Source: Enoplolaimus lenunculus
Lineage: Eukaryota; Nematoda; Enoplea; Enoplida; Thoracostomopsidae
Assembly: GCA_030248215.1 (NCBI GenBank)
Contig: JASANG010001399.1
Coordinates: 61,180 to 125,179 of the forward strand
Direction of reading: 5' to 3'
DNA: 64,000 bases
In this document: one piece after another, positions 36,065 to 49,250 of the stretch
How the letters are laid out: the number at the start of each line of letters is the position of its first letter
How positions within the stretch are numbered: the first letter of the stretch is position 1
Notes under the pieces: generated by a model
Told to the model about the DNA's origin: nothing
The model's input: the letters and a program-made list of their open reading frames with translations, nothing else
Databases searched by the model: none
Made by a program: the position numbers and the translations under genes

Positions 36065-36266
36065 GGCTAATGTTACTTTGAAAGGGTGTAACAGTTATAT
36101 AAGCATATTCCTTATTCTAAGTATAAAGCTGAAGATAAGCTGATAAGCTTGTAACCTAGGCATATAAGCCGGATCGTAAGCCTTGGCAATGAATTAGCCT
36201 AAACTTAAGATTTGTCTGATAGAGTCCCACGGAAAAAATGGTACGTTCCTCAAAGTAACGTTGGTC
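36065..36266 (+). mobile_element. Family A MITE, GTTAC-ended subfamily, decayed
   Basis: Starts GGCTAATGTTACTTTGAAAG and ends CAAAGTAACGTTGGTC. The hexamer array is heavily mutated, so this copy looks older than those near 22 and 27 kb. Confidence 0.65.
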
Positions 36267-37989
36267 ATTTTGTAAAATTAAACGAAAACAGAAGGGTCAC
36301 AGAAACTTAACTTCATGCTGGAGTGGACTTAAATCTAACTTTTACTTCCGTTGTGATCTTACAAGTTGGTTCTATTTTGACAGAAATTTGCACTAATTTT
36401 GAGGATAGTTCTGATTTTGCAAAAATATAAATAGTTTGAATGAAAAAAAGGAGATTTATTGAAACATTGAACCTTCAAAGTTTAAGACTATTTTCCAACT
36501 TTAGTTCGAAATTGACTTAAACGTAAACGGTCACGTTAAGTATTGTCTCTGCAACCAGCACATTTGTTTTCAAGCTCATGCACATTTTACATGCTAGATA
36601 ATTATGTTAACGTATATAAATGTGGGATTAGCAATAATTTATGGTTAATCTGGCAATACCATTACGTGTTGAGTATTTAGTTCCGTTACTAATTTATTCC
36701 GTTAATCACTTAGAGCAAATTGAAATTCGCCTAAATTGATTCTATATTTCAAATTAAAAAAACTAAAAACCAATTTAACCATTGCACCTCAAACATTTTG
36801 CCGTGTACCAGTGTTCGTGTCCCCGGTACAGGTAATTGTGGTGCCAGAACGTGTATATGAACACGGTCCGCCGCGTCTACGATTAATGACTTTAATACAA
36901 ACGAGATTGACTATAGAACTTTACTAGCGTATCGAATATGAATTGTCGGGGGGTTGGCAGTCGAAAAACGACGAAAATATTGATGCTTAAGATGAAATTT
37001 CGATACGATTAATGAAGTTTCAAAAAGTTTGTGCCTAGCATTTAACCTGGCAGTAACACATATTGTTACGGTATCCTTCCGGTTCACATTGCGTAGCCAT
37101 AACTGTGATTTGCAACAGTTTATAAAGTTTTCGAAAGAGGGTTTCGTGTGTTGCAAACCGAGTCTCCGTTTAAAAAGACTCTAACGACAACAAAAAGGAA
37201 GGTTTTAGCCACTGAAACCCTTTTGGCGTCCTTGTTGGACCCGTGCTAACAGCTATGAAATAGTTTAACTTGATTGAACCCACAACACAAAATAAACAGT
37301 TGTATATTTGTTTCCAAGCGGAAGCTTCCGGTCGAACGCGACAACTAAAATCGAAAACGAAATTTAATAGAAATGTTTTAGTGCAATAGTTTTCTCGCAA
37401 GCCAAGTTGAAACTATACTTTAGTGTTCCACACGCAATCCCTGTAGATTTGCAATGATTGCCCAATTGACGTTACCGTGGTGGAAATGTTGTTGCTGTAT
37501 GTGCGCCAGGGGTGAATCCAGAAGAAATTTAAAACGTTCGTAGGTTGGGATCCACCGTAGCGGTCTTTTACCGTATGCAATCTTTTGATGTTGCCGGACT
37601 CGAAGCATTTTTCGATTTTATATTGGATAAAATATTGTTGTTTAATAAAGAGGATCATTCACGGGTACCCAGTCAACGTTTGGATCCGCCACTGTGCACT
37701 GATAGAAAAGTTTGTTCGACAGCGAGAAAAATAGCCGTTTCCACTATTGAAATAGTTTCGAAACCACAATTACTCTCTCACTAGCGAACGACTATGTTTT
37801 GTATTGAAATTTTATTTGTTTTCAAACAAATTAGGATTTGACCAAGTCAACTCTTGTTAAACCAATCGTTGCAATGTGGTATTAGAAATTCGCGTGAGAA
37901 GTTTAAATTTACTATAAAACTGTGTCCAATGCAGTGAGTAAATATTAATTAAATTGAACAACTAAAAGGATGAATATGCACAGAATTGC
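36267..37989. other. Intergenic, no gene recognised
   Basis: GTGAATCCAGAAGAAATTT near 37511 and TTGGATCCGCCACTG near 37679 may be edges of an unrecognised element. No coding signature. Confidence 0.4.
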
Positions 37990-38212
37990 TACACTGCAAA
38001 AAATGGTGAGTCAAATTGACTCTCTCCGAAATAGGCTTCTCCGCATTACACAAGCTGAGTCAAATTCGACTCCGCCAGAGTCAAATTCGACTCACTGAGC
38101 GGTTCATTGAGTCGAATTTGATTTTGGAGGAGTCGAATTTTGACTCAGTTTGTGTAGTCCGGAAAAGCCTATTTCGGAGAGAGTCAATTTACTCACCATT
38201 TTTTGCAGTGTA
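37990..38212. mobile_element. TA-flanked MITE with CACTGCAAAAAATGG inverted ends, second copy
   Basis: Same termini and the same CTCTCCGAAATAGGCTT and GAGTCAAATTCGACTC arms as the copy near 23.8 kb, facing each other over the full length. No coding capacity; the short open frame inside is a by-product of the repeats. Confidence 0.8.
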
Positions 38213-38407
38213 GTTTACTTTGTAAGAAATGAATTTAAACGAAACAATAACGGGGGTGTCACGGTTGGATATGTTAGATGAAACCTGCACAAAAAAGGCC
38301 GGCCTTGTGGTGAGCAATTTAATACGAACCCGTTGTAGTGTTTGTCAGTCTATGTAGGAATCGAAACTTCAGACCTTTCTACTACGCAGCGTGAAAAGAG
38401 AGCTTCT

Positions 38408-38474
38408 GGAGCGGGGATCGAACTCTCCGCCTACGGATCCTAAAGAAATACTCTACCACTGTGCCAAACAGCCT
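38408..38474 (-). ncRNA. Second tRNA-like segment (pseudo-tRNA or SINE head)
   Basis: On the minus strand TGGCACAGTGGTAGAG resembles an A-box/D-arm and GAGTTCGATCCCCGC a B-box/T-arm, about 35 bases apart. Acceptor and T-stem pairing is incomplete, and there is no second copy in the window, so SINE status is unproven. It differs from the tRNA-like block of the TTAA element. Confidence 0.45.
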
Positions 38475-39399
38475 GCCTCTCCAACTGCATGTTTCGTCGA
38501 CTATATGTGTCCACCGTATGCTGCCAGCTAGTATACATACAGTTCACTGCACTATATTGCATGTGCACATAACGGACAAGCATGTCTCAAATGCTTTACA
38601 GTGATATATAAATTTTCATATTTTATACCCGACGATATCTCAGATATAGCAGAGATCAACTATTAATTATATAGGAAAATACTATATCTGGCTATAATTT
38701 TTAGACTTTGCGATTGTTTTGAATGAAAAGCTTTAAGTTCAAAAATATAATTAAAAGAACTCTTATCGGCGATGTTTTACTGTCAAGTTTTAGCTTATTT
38801 TAAGCATATATCACCTTAACATTTTAGCAGTTTCGCTGCAACATTTAACGATTTATTTGCCATCACTAGACGACTTATGGTGTGATTTTTCTTAATTCTC
38901 ACCAAATTTATCCACCCTTGGGCGCGTAATCTTCTTTTGGAGCTCAAGAGCCACGCACTAGACGGTACGGTTCGCGTGAGCTTGTTTTTCAAATTCCACT
39001 ATATTTCTATAAGGAGTGACCATTGCTGGAGTGACCAGAAAACTTGGCATACCAATTTATCACTGTTGTCGCTTGTGTATTAAACTGACCACTATTACTT
39101 AGCTCTGTTCTTGAAAAGATTATCTTTTAACCATAAACTGTCTTATAAGTTAACTGTTCTATTTGTAAGCATTGAACTTCAACGAGTTTTGGCTAATTTG
39201 GTAAGTACTTATTGGCGTAGTTTTCTTATAAACCTCAAAATTACCGCAAACTTTATATACAATTGTCTAATTCTAGTGTGTCTTTGACAGACAGATTTCA
39301 GCGTACCACCGTTTTTGATTGTATTCATTGTAAACTAACTACTGCAAGAGTAAATATAATAGAAACCTTATTTTGGTCTGATTTTCATCTCACGATACG
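38475..39399. other. Nothing recognised
   Basis: AT-rich sequence between the tRNA-like segment and the C-rich repeat. Confidence 0.45.
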
Positions 39400-39495
39400 C
39401 GGGGCCGGAGCAGCTACCCCCCACACCCGCCATTTCGGAGGGGGGCACCCCTAAAGGGGCTCACACCCTAACCGGTTGAAACAAAAACCGCTTAG
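39400..39495. repeat. C-rich interspersed repeat with ACCGGTTGAAAC, second copy
   Basis: GGGGCCGGAGCAGCTACCCC, GCCATTTCGGAGGGGGGC, CCCTAAAGGGGCTCACACCC and ACCGGTTGAAACAAAAACCG parallel the 9.7-kb copy. Confidence 0.55.
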
Positions 39496-39518
39496 CCTTA
39501 GGATCAGGGTTTAGTTTG

Positions 39519-39624
39519 AAGGGTCATACAAGAGTTTTCGTTGACTTGCAAGCAAGGTTGAAAATTTTCTGTCAAAAATTTTCCAGGGTACTGAGCCCCC
39601 CTGGGCTCTCATTGACTACGGGCC
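39519..39624 (-). mobile_element. GGCCCGTAGCCA MITE, partial
   Basis: GTTTTCGTTGACTTGCAAGC, AAATTTTCCAGGGTACTGAG and GACTACGGGCC match the reverse of the family. Confidence 0.62.
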
Positions 39625-40059
39625 TGCTTAGGCTTAAGCTTCTTAGGTAAATCCTGCAAGAGTCAGTAAATTATAAATCCTTCGTGCATTTGAATATGTT
39701 GCAGTTTCAATGTTTGAACCGCAGCCTTCAGCTAATAAACGTTTCTTTGAGCTTTTTATGCTTACACTTAAAAGTTTGTTTTCTGAACTATTTTTTCAAG
39801 TACACAGATGGGCCAATTTGAAAACTAATATTCTTCTCAGCCGTTGAAAAATGTTCAATTTGTGTTCAAACTAAAATTCACTACATCATGTGAAGTTTTT
39901 CACTTACGTATGTATGTATATAACATATTTTCTTTTGAGTACCGCATATAATAACCGTTTTGTGCGACTCTCAATTCCAAAAGTACTATGTTCAAAAGTA
40001 GCCAGTCGGTTTACTTCAACCACTTACCACTCAAGTCGTTCCAGCAGTTCAATAAAACC

Positions 40060-40165
40060 GGGCCGTAGCCAAAGAAAGTCCAGGGGGTTAACCTTGTTTG
40101 TACGTCATTGAAAACCGTTGTATGCCATCCTCTAAAATTTTAACCCCCTCTAATCTGTCTACTGG
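40060..40165 (+). mobile_element. GGCCCGTAGCCA MITE, shortened
   Basis: GGGCCGTAGCCAAAG and AACCTTGTTTGTACGTCATT, then a decayed right end (CTGTCTACTGG). Confidence 0.58.
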
Positions 40166-40662
40166 TTTGAATAGAACGAACTCTGGCGTACACATCGGGT
40201 GAAAACATTCCGGAGAGACGAGAGAAAGCATATTTACAGGTTTTACAATACAATCTGCTGGGTACAAAAGTGCCATGAATTTTGCTCGTTTGCAGCGAAA
40301 CTTAAATCGGATCATACTCCCCCATAATGAAATCTTCCCTACGGTTCCCGAGTTAACATTTCTTAAGCTCCGGACGATCATAATTCACTTTGAGTACATT
40401 AGCCACGACACCCTTCGTCCCCTTTAAGTTTTCGACTCACGTATAAAAACTTAACCGGACTGGCCTTTAATGGTAAATATATATTACATGTAATCGTTTA
40501 AATATATGTATTGCAAAACGTAAGAAACAAGAAAAGATACCACCACCGTTCGTTTGTGTGGTTCATTTCAAAGTGGCCCGATTTGCGCATACCCGTCGGT
40601 CGGCGGCATATAGAGCAAAGATCACCACGATCGCGAAAAAGAAATATTACCGTTTTAGATTT

Positions 40663-40838
40663 AGGCACGTAGCCAAAAAGGGGGCCTATGAAGAAGGAGC
40701 TCAGCTCCCCTCCTAGAGAAATTTTGTCTCCTCGTAGAAAAGTTTTTATTTCGATTGTAAGCTTGTTATTTTAACCGCATGCCAGCTGTAAATTTGTTTT
40801 GTCCCCTCTTTCCAGCAGATTGAGCTGGCTACGTGTCT
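40663..40838 (+). mobile_element. GGCCCGTAGCCA MITE, full length
   Basis: AGGCACGTAGCCAAAAAGG and GAGCTGGCTACGTGTCT are inverted ends. The GAGCTCAGCTCCCCTCC segment is typical of the family. Confidence 0.7.
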
Positions 40839-41930
40839 GTTTAGACGGTGACCGCTTGATTGTGTGCATAATTCGGGTGGGTGCCTAAAGGGGTTCAGGG
40901 GACGCTTTGGTCCTCAAGAAATTATTTCGACCCCTGAAAGCGTTTGGGATTCTAATGCAAATTAACGAAATCGTCGAATGGTCACCCCCTAAACTTTTCG
41001 CCGTTCTAAAACGTGGGGCTGCCTACCGGCCCGCAACAACTCATGGTTCAACAAAATGAACTGCGGCGACCTATGGGGTGTGATGTGGTCTCTACCTTTG
41101 CTTACACATGAACGTTTTTGCCCCCTGGCTAAACTAGTTTTCACACCAATGTCGTTTATTGGGGGTGTCTTGGCCTTTTGGTAGCAGCGCCGACAGCGCG
41201 GTCGGTTGCATAACTTCATTGGTGTATGCCCGTTTTTGAAATGCAGTTTTTCAATTTCGATAAGAAAAGTATTTTTTGAATATATGTAACTGTTTCTAGT
41301 AGATGTCTTCCGAGCACAAAACTACCAGATTGAAAAAACACCTTTAGCACGAGCGTCCCTACTGGGGCATTGGCGGCAGTGCCCTCCAAATTTGGCTGCT
41401 GCCACCGGCAACTTGTTGACTCGGTCTAAAAGTAAACAATCTTGAGTTGTGATTGTACGAGCGCCACAAAATATATTCGGTGCCCACCCAAACATAATTT
41501 TCTGCGGACAATCCTGACCTTTAGTCTTCAAAGATTTGGCACTCAAAAAGTCAAACAGCAGCACAACTATTCATTAATTTTTTGCAGACTCGCATTGCCA
41601 TCGCACGCCGTTCACCTTTATTCTATATTTCATTTTAAACGCTAAACGATTCAAAAATAGCTGGTAAACGTTTATTTCAAATTCGGCAATGTTGTCGGCA
41701 ACCCGTATGAACGGAAGGATGCTAAGCGAATGCACTGTAGCTATTTATTGAGCATTGTTTAATACACTTTAACCGGTTAACCAGTACTTTAACCAGTCCA
41801 GCAACTGTCGGAGGCGATGGGCGACCCTCCCTACGACCAGCTTCGTTCCCATCGCAGCCCAAAATTATTCGACTGCATTAAAAGAATTCTGTTAGCAAAA
41901 TTTTGCGTGTCACTTGTATTAACAATCTTA
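40839..41930. other. Intergenic, no gene recognised
   Basis: Somewhat GC-richer than average, with cysteine- and proline-rich short frames on the minus strand that show no family motif. An unrecognised repeat is possible. Confidence 0.35.
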
Positions 41931-42073
41931 GTGTTGCGCCATATTGGCCGTGTGGCACGATTAGATTTGTTGATGAAAAATTAAGTTTTTCTATGTTTTT
42001 GATAGCAACGTGTAGCGGCACGCGGCGGAGTCCGGCGGCGTACGGCACAGTAAAGTACAGCGCAACCTCTTAC
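41931..42073. mobile_element. Probable GC-rich foldback element
   Basis: TAGTGTTGCGCCATATTGG at the left and GTACAGCGCAACCTCTTA at the right are roughly inverted. A CGGCGGAGTCCGGCGGCG core lies between them. Confidence 0.42.
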
Positions 42074-42712
42074 CCCTGTGTAGTAAAAAATCCGGGTTGC
42101 GGCATCGATCTTGACCTTTCTTCTTCGAAAATATCGCCGCGTCACCGTCAAACCTATTTTAACTTGCGCTGTACAACAGCTGTCGTTCATAAAAGGTTTA
42201 TTAAGCTTCAACCTAAAATAGGTAAAATTTAGATTTAGGCGTTAGAGTAACGCAAACATTCTTTAAATATCCAAAGTCTATACAACGTGACAAAACGTGA
42301 CCCAGCTGCACCATTTAACGTGAACCCCGCATTACAACTACAGAATCGTACAGTGTAAACTAACAAGGATTAGTTTTGCATTATAGTCGTAGTTTAGCAG
42401 TTGTTTGCAACCTCAATTTTATATAACCGATGCGGCAAAACTTGTCATTCTTAAGTGCTAATTATCTCTCGACCAGTACAGAACTGTGTTTTAGAAGCCA
42501 CTTGTAGCTAAGCGTAAGCTACAATCGTGGTCTAAGTTTCAAAAATGTTTAATGACAATAGCTAATAGTCGTCAGTTTGTAAGCGGTACTCTTTTTTGTG
42601 AGACATCGTAGCGAAATTTTTAACAGTGATTGGAGAGTAGGATGTGTAGGAAATTGGTGGACATTGGCATTCTGATTATAATTAGATCTTAATGATATCA
42701 AGAATTAATGAT

Positions 42713-43148
42713 GACAAGAGTGTGCAAGTCTTGGAGTCCCGCATGATACAAAATGTAACATCGGGTGTGGCGTTTTTGGCCGATCACCTCTTGTTTAGAG
42801 GGGGCGGTAGCTATCGCATGAATATCTGTAAATTAACTATAAGGGGAGAACGTTTGACGCCGCATACATAAAGGGACATGGTTCGCAACGGTTGAACCCA
42901 CCCTCTAAATAAAGGTGTGCAGGGCAAAAACGCAACGAATACTGGGTACATTCTTTTCTACACAGAATGTGCCCTGTTGCACACTTTGGTTAAATAGCAT
43001 TTATCCACTCTTACGTGAACTAATTTTTACACTCCGCAACATAAACCTACTACGATCTACAGAAAAGCACCATTGGATGGGTACATTCTTTTCTACACAG
43101 AATGTGCACAGTTGCACGCTCTTGTTAAACAGCGATTATCCATTCTTT
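42713..43148. mobile_element. MITE with ACAAGAGTGTGCAAC ends and a repeated right end
   Basis: It matches the copy near 10.9 kb from ACAAGAGTGTGCAAG through GGCAAAAACGCAACG to TGTTGCACACTTTGG. It then has about 60 further bases and a second right end (TACACAGAATGTGCACAGTT then GCACGCTCTTGTT). The doubled terminus suggests an internal duplication or a nested copy. Confidence 0.7.
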
Positions 43149-44750
43149 ATTAACTTTTGTATGTCAGGCCAGGTGTAAAATTGCCAAATTTGACTAATAT
43201 TCCAAATAGAACAACGCAAACTTTATATGGTTCAAGTTTTATGCCTTACAAAGCGCAATTCTATCCTCGTAACTTTTCTTGCTTTTCTTTTGAAAATATT
43301 CTAAGACGTATATTTTAGGCATAAACGCATTCATTGGTTATAACAAAAGTCTGTCGTCCTAGACTCTTTTGTTTCACATCGTAGCTTGAAATTAGATCTC
43401 AAATGAATTATAGAAAATATTCATATGAGAAAGGGTTAAACACTACTGCTATGTTTGTAAAAAGCATCAAAATCTACTGAATTGTGGTTAATTAGCGCAT
43501 GCTGCGTTCAAGAACCACCAGCCATTAGGAAACTTACTCAATTCCAGCATTAAGCATACTCTGATGAAAGTTTGAGCCGTTCGCTTCGCTTAAAGTTTTC
43601 ACTAATAGCAGTTGTTATAGATTATGTGCAAAAGCGATAGTCGTCATAACTACACGTCGGATGAAATTTCGATTTTTGAAAGTCTTTTATAGTATGATTG
43701 AGCGATAATTTCATTTCAAAAGGCATAACGCCTTATATTAACGTTGTTTTTGCCAGCCAGCATAGCAAGTTAAGACAATTTTAAGCCTATAATAGTGCTT
43801 TTACCAATTTTGGTTAAAATTTCGGAAGGAGATATATTCACCCCCTTATTCTGTTTGTATGCGGCAAAACTCGTTCGATTGAATTTATAAGGGTGTTATG
43901 TATGTCAAATTTCAACAAAGCGTAGGGGCGTGTATAGATTTTGTAGTATTGAATTCGAAAATTTTAAAATGTCCAGTGAGTGATAATAAACGTGAGACAA
44001 AGCGTATATTAACAGAAAAAAACTGCATTGTTCCGAAGAGTACAAAACAACTTCCAGCTGTATATTGAATGTTTTCATTGATGGAACATTATTTATTCAA
44101 AAAAATTATTATCGAGTTATGTGCTCGTACATAAAATGACGGTGATTTGAACGCTCCTTAAAATCCAGGTTATTAAATGCTGATATTTCGCCAAAATTTC
44201 TTTCCATGATACAAGGTATTCAAATTTCAACAGCAAGTTTAAGTAGACGTAGTAAAATGTGTTTGGACTTTTTCTACAATCTTCCCAAAAGCCTAAATCA
44301 GCCTTATTATCCAAAATTTAAAAATTTCGAAACTCTGAGGAAAGTGTAAAATAACCTTGTTTTTTTGGTTTTTATCGTCGGATAAGTTTAATTAATTAAT
44401 ATTAATGAACACGTTGTATTCATCAGGTTTTTCTAATTGTTTGCGGTACAGCAATTTAGCACTTTAGACTTGGTCATTCTGACAAATTCCTGTATAAATT
44501 CTTTTTTATTTCTTTTTTACTTTGTGTTATCGAAAGCAGAGGCGTCTGGCATATGGTGGGATGACAGGGATATGTACCCTTTTGAAATTCTGGAAACAGT
44601 TGCAAAAAGGCACTTTTGAAATAACCGTCATAGGTAAAAAATTCTTCTCGTTTGCTCGAAAAAACGTTTAGACTTTGTTATTCCTTCCAAAAATGAAACA
44701 TTGGTTACACCCATGACCGAAGATCACTAAACAAAACCGCGTTCATATCT
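43149..44750. other. Intergenic, no gene recognised
   Basis: Holds only the TTAA-element remnant at 43390-43439. Confidence 0.45.
43390..43439 (+). mobile_element. Remnant of the TTAA tRNA-bearing element (right end)
   Basis: AATATTCATATGAGAAAGGG-TTAA matches the right terminus of the two fuller copies. The upstream part has been lost. Confidence 0.5.
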
Positions 44751-44917
44751 GGCCCTTAGCCAAAGGGGTGGGGTCAGGGGGGGCTGGCTCAGACCCCATT
44801 AAATATTTCCCCCTATCCTAGAAAACTTTCAACCTTGCTTGAGAGTTAACTAATACCCTTGTGCGTTCCTCCTGAAAATTGTTAGGCCCTCCAGCAAAGT
44901 GACCTGGCTATGGGCCT
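44751..44917 (+). mobile_element. GGCCCGTAGCCA MITE, full length
   Basis: GGCCCTTAGCCAAAGGG and ACCTGGCTATGGGCC, with CAACCTTGCTTGAGAGTTAA in the core. Confidence 0.72.
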
Positions 44918-45539
44918 GGTTCAGATCACGGCAAAGCTGTTCCAGCTTTAGCAAAATTTCACATCAACCAATACAATCGTTTATAACCAGTTAACTGACA
45001 GCTCTATATATTTGTTCGTTACTTAATAGCCTACCACCGTTTGAAATAGTACATTTCCGTACCAAGTAAACTATCGATATTATTTTGCCTAATAGTTGAG
45101 CAAATAAGAGTCTAAAAACGCGCCTCTAAAACCGAATAGAAAACTGAGCATTTACCAGGCAGCCACCGGCGCTTACCTTTTTATTTGGTCCATAACTATA
45201 GGGGCCAACCAATCAAGCTTAACCTAAACCTAAGCCTAAACATAAACTTAAATCATGGTCTAAGCATATTAAGCCTAAGCTTTTCAGTCTATAATTACCC
45301 CAGTCCATTGTCGACCCGAGAGAATGCCACTAGAATTAGCTTGAACCGCTTTATTTTCTTAAACATTTTCGTTGCCAGTTCCAACGTTAATCAAAACAAA
45401 TTTCCGCTTTATATACAGAAAACACGGAAAACAAAATGAGTACCAAAAATATTGTTGTATAAAAATAATTGATTATGTAAAAATAACTGTCTTTAAGGTT
45501 TTATGCCGAAACGGTTCCATAGGTCGAGTTATTCATGCC

Positions 45540-45703
45540 GGCCCGTAGCCAGCTCATCTTGCTAGGGAGGTTAAAAAAATTTACAGGAGGGGCATTCAAA
45601 GTTTTTGAATGAGTAACTAGCAAGGCAAAAATTTAATAGGGGGAGGCAAAAATTTTCCACGGGGCGGGGGTGAGCCACGCTGCCCTCCTTGGCTACAAAC
45701 CCA
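45540..45703 (-). mobile_element. GGCCCGTAGCCA MITE, full length
   Basis: GGCCCGTAGCCAGCTCATC at the left and CCTTGGCTACAAACCC at the right. The core is in reverse orientation (GGAGGGGCATTCAAAG). Confidence 0.72.
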
Positions 45704-48700
45704 CAACCCTGTACTATACTGAAACTTCTCGATTTGATTTCTAGTGCAGTAAAAACATTAGATACCGCAATAAATTTTCAACAACCTCGTTTGTAACGTT
45801 GAATTAGTAGTTGACTTTTAATTTAAAAACAGTAAGCGTTTCAGGGTGGTATTTTAATTGCTAACTCAATTTGACGTTCATAGAATGTTTAGTTTGTTGA
45901 TACTTTGCTGTTCACAATAGCAACACAGCACCGCAATAATAGGACTAACCAGTGGCACAAGCATGGTGTGCAAGGGGTGTGTGCACATGCGTTCCATTGC
46001 ATTATTTGCGTCCAGAATTCAGCGTGGAAACTACGGACGGTCAAGAGATGCGCTACTTCTCCACAGCCATCTTCGCCCCGGGGATGAACTTTCATTGACA
46101 GCATTAAAAGAATTTTATGTAAAGAAATCTTTTTCTTGCATCTTGTAAAAATCTCTACATCTCAACTAGCAAGTCCTGGCTGCGGATGTGATTATCATCG
46201 ACTCAACTCTAGTGCCTACTGCAATGACTTAAGTAATTTGCAAAGCTTAACAGATTTTCTAACAGAGTTTAATTGGTTACGTATATCAAGTACGTATTTT
46301 TAGCAGACCATATTTCACTTGAGTTTCAACCAGGTTTCGATTTCAAAATAGAGAAGAAATATTTGATGAAGACTAAGCGAAAGATGTAAAAACCGACAAT
46401 TTAAAAACTATTCACATAGCGCTCTCATATGTTGTGGCATAGCAGTTGTGCTTTTGCGTTTAGTCGCAAATTACTTTCAACTAATTACTGCCTCTCTCTC
46501 TGCTGCTGCTATTGAGCTGGCCTAATAACCCTAATTATGATAAATAAAGAGATAAAAATGTACTTTTGCCGCAGTGCTTTTAAACAATATTGAGGTTTTC
46601 GGAGGAGAACGCTGTTTGTTGTTCTCTATAGGGCTTAATGTATAGTTTATACTGTCTAAGTTGAATTGAAATCGAAATTTGAAGTGTACGTTCAGTTTTA
46701 GCAATAGAATAATATATCTGACCACTTGTGCGAGTTAAAGAGATTTACAGACAGATCTTAATAATTGACTGGAGCAAGTTAGGTGCCATAACGAGACGTA
46801 GAGAACCGAGCTTGCCTAGAAAAATTCAACCTGACTTGTTAATAGTTATCCGAAACCATTGTATGCGACTCGTGAAAAATGATTTTGTTCCCCTAGCAAG
46901 GTGAGTTCGCCGTGGGCCGGCAAGTTTTATAGTTAGTAAAATACAGTAACAAACAATTTATATTTAGAAATTAAATCAACAATTATGCCCCTGAGCCTAA
47001 TCTTAATAGCATTTTTCGAACATTAGCTAAAGTTGGAACCAGATGTCTGAGAAACTGTTGATATCTAGATTAATGAAGAAACTAAAGCTTTGAGCCGGTG
47101 CTATTCGCAAATCACTCATTTCGGGCTCCTGTGTAATGCAATGAAAAACTACTGTGATCACTACTAAGCTTTAGCATTGTAACGGTTCTTGAAATAGTTT
47201 GTTTATTTCGAATATATTAACAATTTGTTTATTAAGTAACTACATATTCACGCTTTTAGAACTGATATTTTAGCTGCGGTCGGCTTGTTCCATAAACGGC
47301 AAAACATACCCACAACAGCTGGTTTAGCGGAATATTATGAATTCAAAAACCAACTCGTATGCTTTAAATATACTAAAATTTATAATCCTACGCAAAAACT
47401 TTTGATATATCTCAGCGGCGGTACATCCGGTTATAACCAGTATCGATGCCTATCTGAAACGATCTATTTTAACTTTTTGGTGGGCAGCTACACAGCTGGC
47501 TTGTGGTTTTGCTGGTGAAACTTTATTTAGCAAAACATTGCCAATAAACTTTTCGAACAGCTAATCGCATTTAGCCAGTTGCAAGATGTATTTTTTGGCT
47601 GAACCGAACGCTAGCGAGCGATATATTGTTTGTTGAACAAAGTTTGCAGTCAATTTCATTTATTTCGTTAAAATAAAATTAAATGATTTGGCATGAATAT
47701 TGTAAAATAGCCGAATGTATGACGAAATGTCTGGGTGCGTAAGCAGCACTATTTTGTTTTGAGGAGAGTATAAGTTCAGTTTTAGACTCAACAATCGAGT
47801 AGAAGTTGTAAAGTTCATTTTTTCTTATTTTTGACAAAATTTCAGAGGTGCTATGAAAGCTTGATAAAAACGTGGTGATAATATAAATTTTTTCCATTGA
47901 AATTTTTCATTTTTCAAACACTCTTCAATTGACCGCTTAAAGGCGCGTCCTTTGACACCGTTTCCTCACTGGCCTTCAGTGCGGTCTGCCCCTCAACACA
48001 ACTGAAATATCTTCGTTTCTTTAGGTATTACTTGAATCAGCTTTTAGTTAAAGCCTATATAACACCTAAATGTGGTAAGATAACTTCTTAGTTGAAATTT
48101 TATACGTAAAGCAAATTAAATATGCGCATCAGAATTTCATCGTGGTCAGAGTTATTGAACTCGCAGTTGGCCACTTGCGTATTTTTGTAACTTTTTAGAA
48201 GCACCAGCCTGAACTGCAATGCGTTTTAGTACCAGCGTTTCTACGTTACTACGCCATCAACGGCACTTGAACCGGTTGGTAAAAACAAATTTATTTGTTG
48301 ATATGATTTCCCGTGTTGTTATGCGAAACACACGCGCGAGAACTGTCTCGCACACAAGTTGATAAATTAAGTTTCTGCCAACGTTGACAGATTAAAGATA
48401 AAACTTGTTATATAAACCTAACAATCATTGTGTATTTGGGCAAACAGAATTCGCCTGAACGGGGTAATATTGTTCAACCATTAGATTTGAATTGTCAATT
48501 TAAATTAAGAAATTAAACCTTTTCAACTATGCTTTGCGATTTAAATCTTACGTGCATCTCGTTTTGTGAATTTTACCTATGAAATGTGATGCTTAAAAAT
48601 GTTGAGGTTTTAAAATTGCCGTTGTCCCGTGTACCCACAATATTCGGCAAAGCATCATCAATTGCCTGTTGATGTTTATTTGGCAAACAACTACTTTGTG

Positions 48701-49250
48701 TCGTCGAAGAGGTTTAACACTCTACACACACGAGTTTATGTTTCATGCCAGACACTGGCAGACCCAGGGGGGGGGACACAAAGTCCATTCCCCTCTGCAA
48801 AGATTAAAATCAAAATTGAAAATTAAAATTTAGGACGAAAATTGCGTTTGGTTTCTTGCTCGCTTCCTTCGACAGCATTTACAATAATATATACGTGTTC
48901 TCAGGCATTTTTGAATGAGCCACTGAAGCCAGAGTTTTACGCGTATTTATTTAGCCTCAAAACAAAATAATCTTGTTGTTCAAGATATACGATTTTGGCG
49001 TTCAATATAAAACAAATTCGATTGATAGTCTTTGTTTGTGGGTACACAAAACGATGTCGGATATAGTCGAACGAAAAGTGTTGGTTATTGAACTTGGTTC
49101 GTATAGGTATAAGGTTTCAGCATAGATCATATGCAGTTTAAGCACGCAAAAGAAACGGATAATTATATAGCTTGATTTTTTTTATTAAATCTGATTAGTA
49201 TAATTTTGTTTACAAATATCGTTGTCTTCAGAATGTGTCATAATTTCTTT
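45704..49250. other. Intergenic, no gene recognised
   Basis: One worn GGCCCGTAGCCA copy at 46796-46921. Other open frames are under 80 codons and unremarkable. Confidence 0.45.
46796..46921 (+). mobile_element. GGCCCGTAGCCA MITE, degraded
   Basis: GAGACGTAGAGAACCGAG, then a CTTGTTAATAGTTATCCGAA core, then AAGGTGAGTTCGCCGTGGGC. Confidence 0.55.

Noticed and set aside
38408-38474. Functional tRNA gene on the minus strand
   Set aside because: Cloverleaf pairing is incomplete in the acceptor and T stems; more likely a pseudo-tRNA or SINE head.
41981-42232. Cysteine/arginine-rich open frames near 42.1 kb
   Set aside because: They overlap a GC-rich foldback element, which explains both composition and openness.
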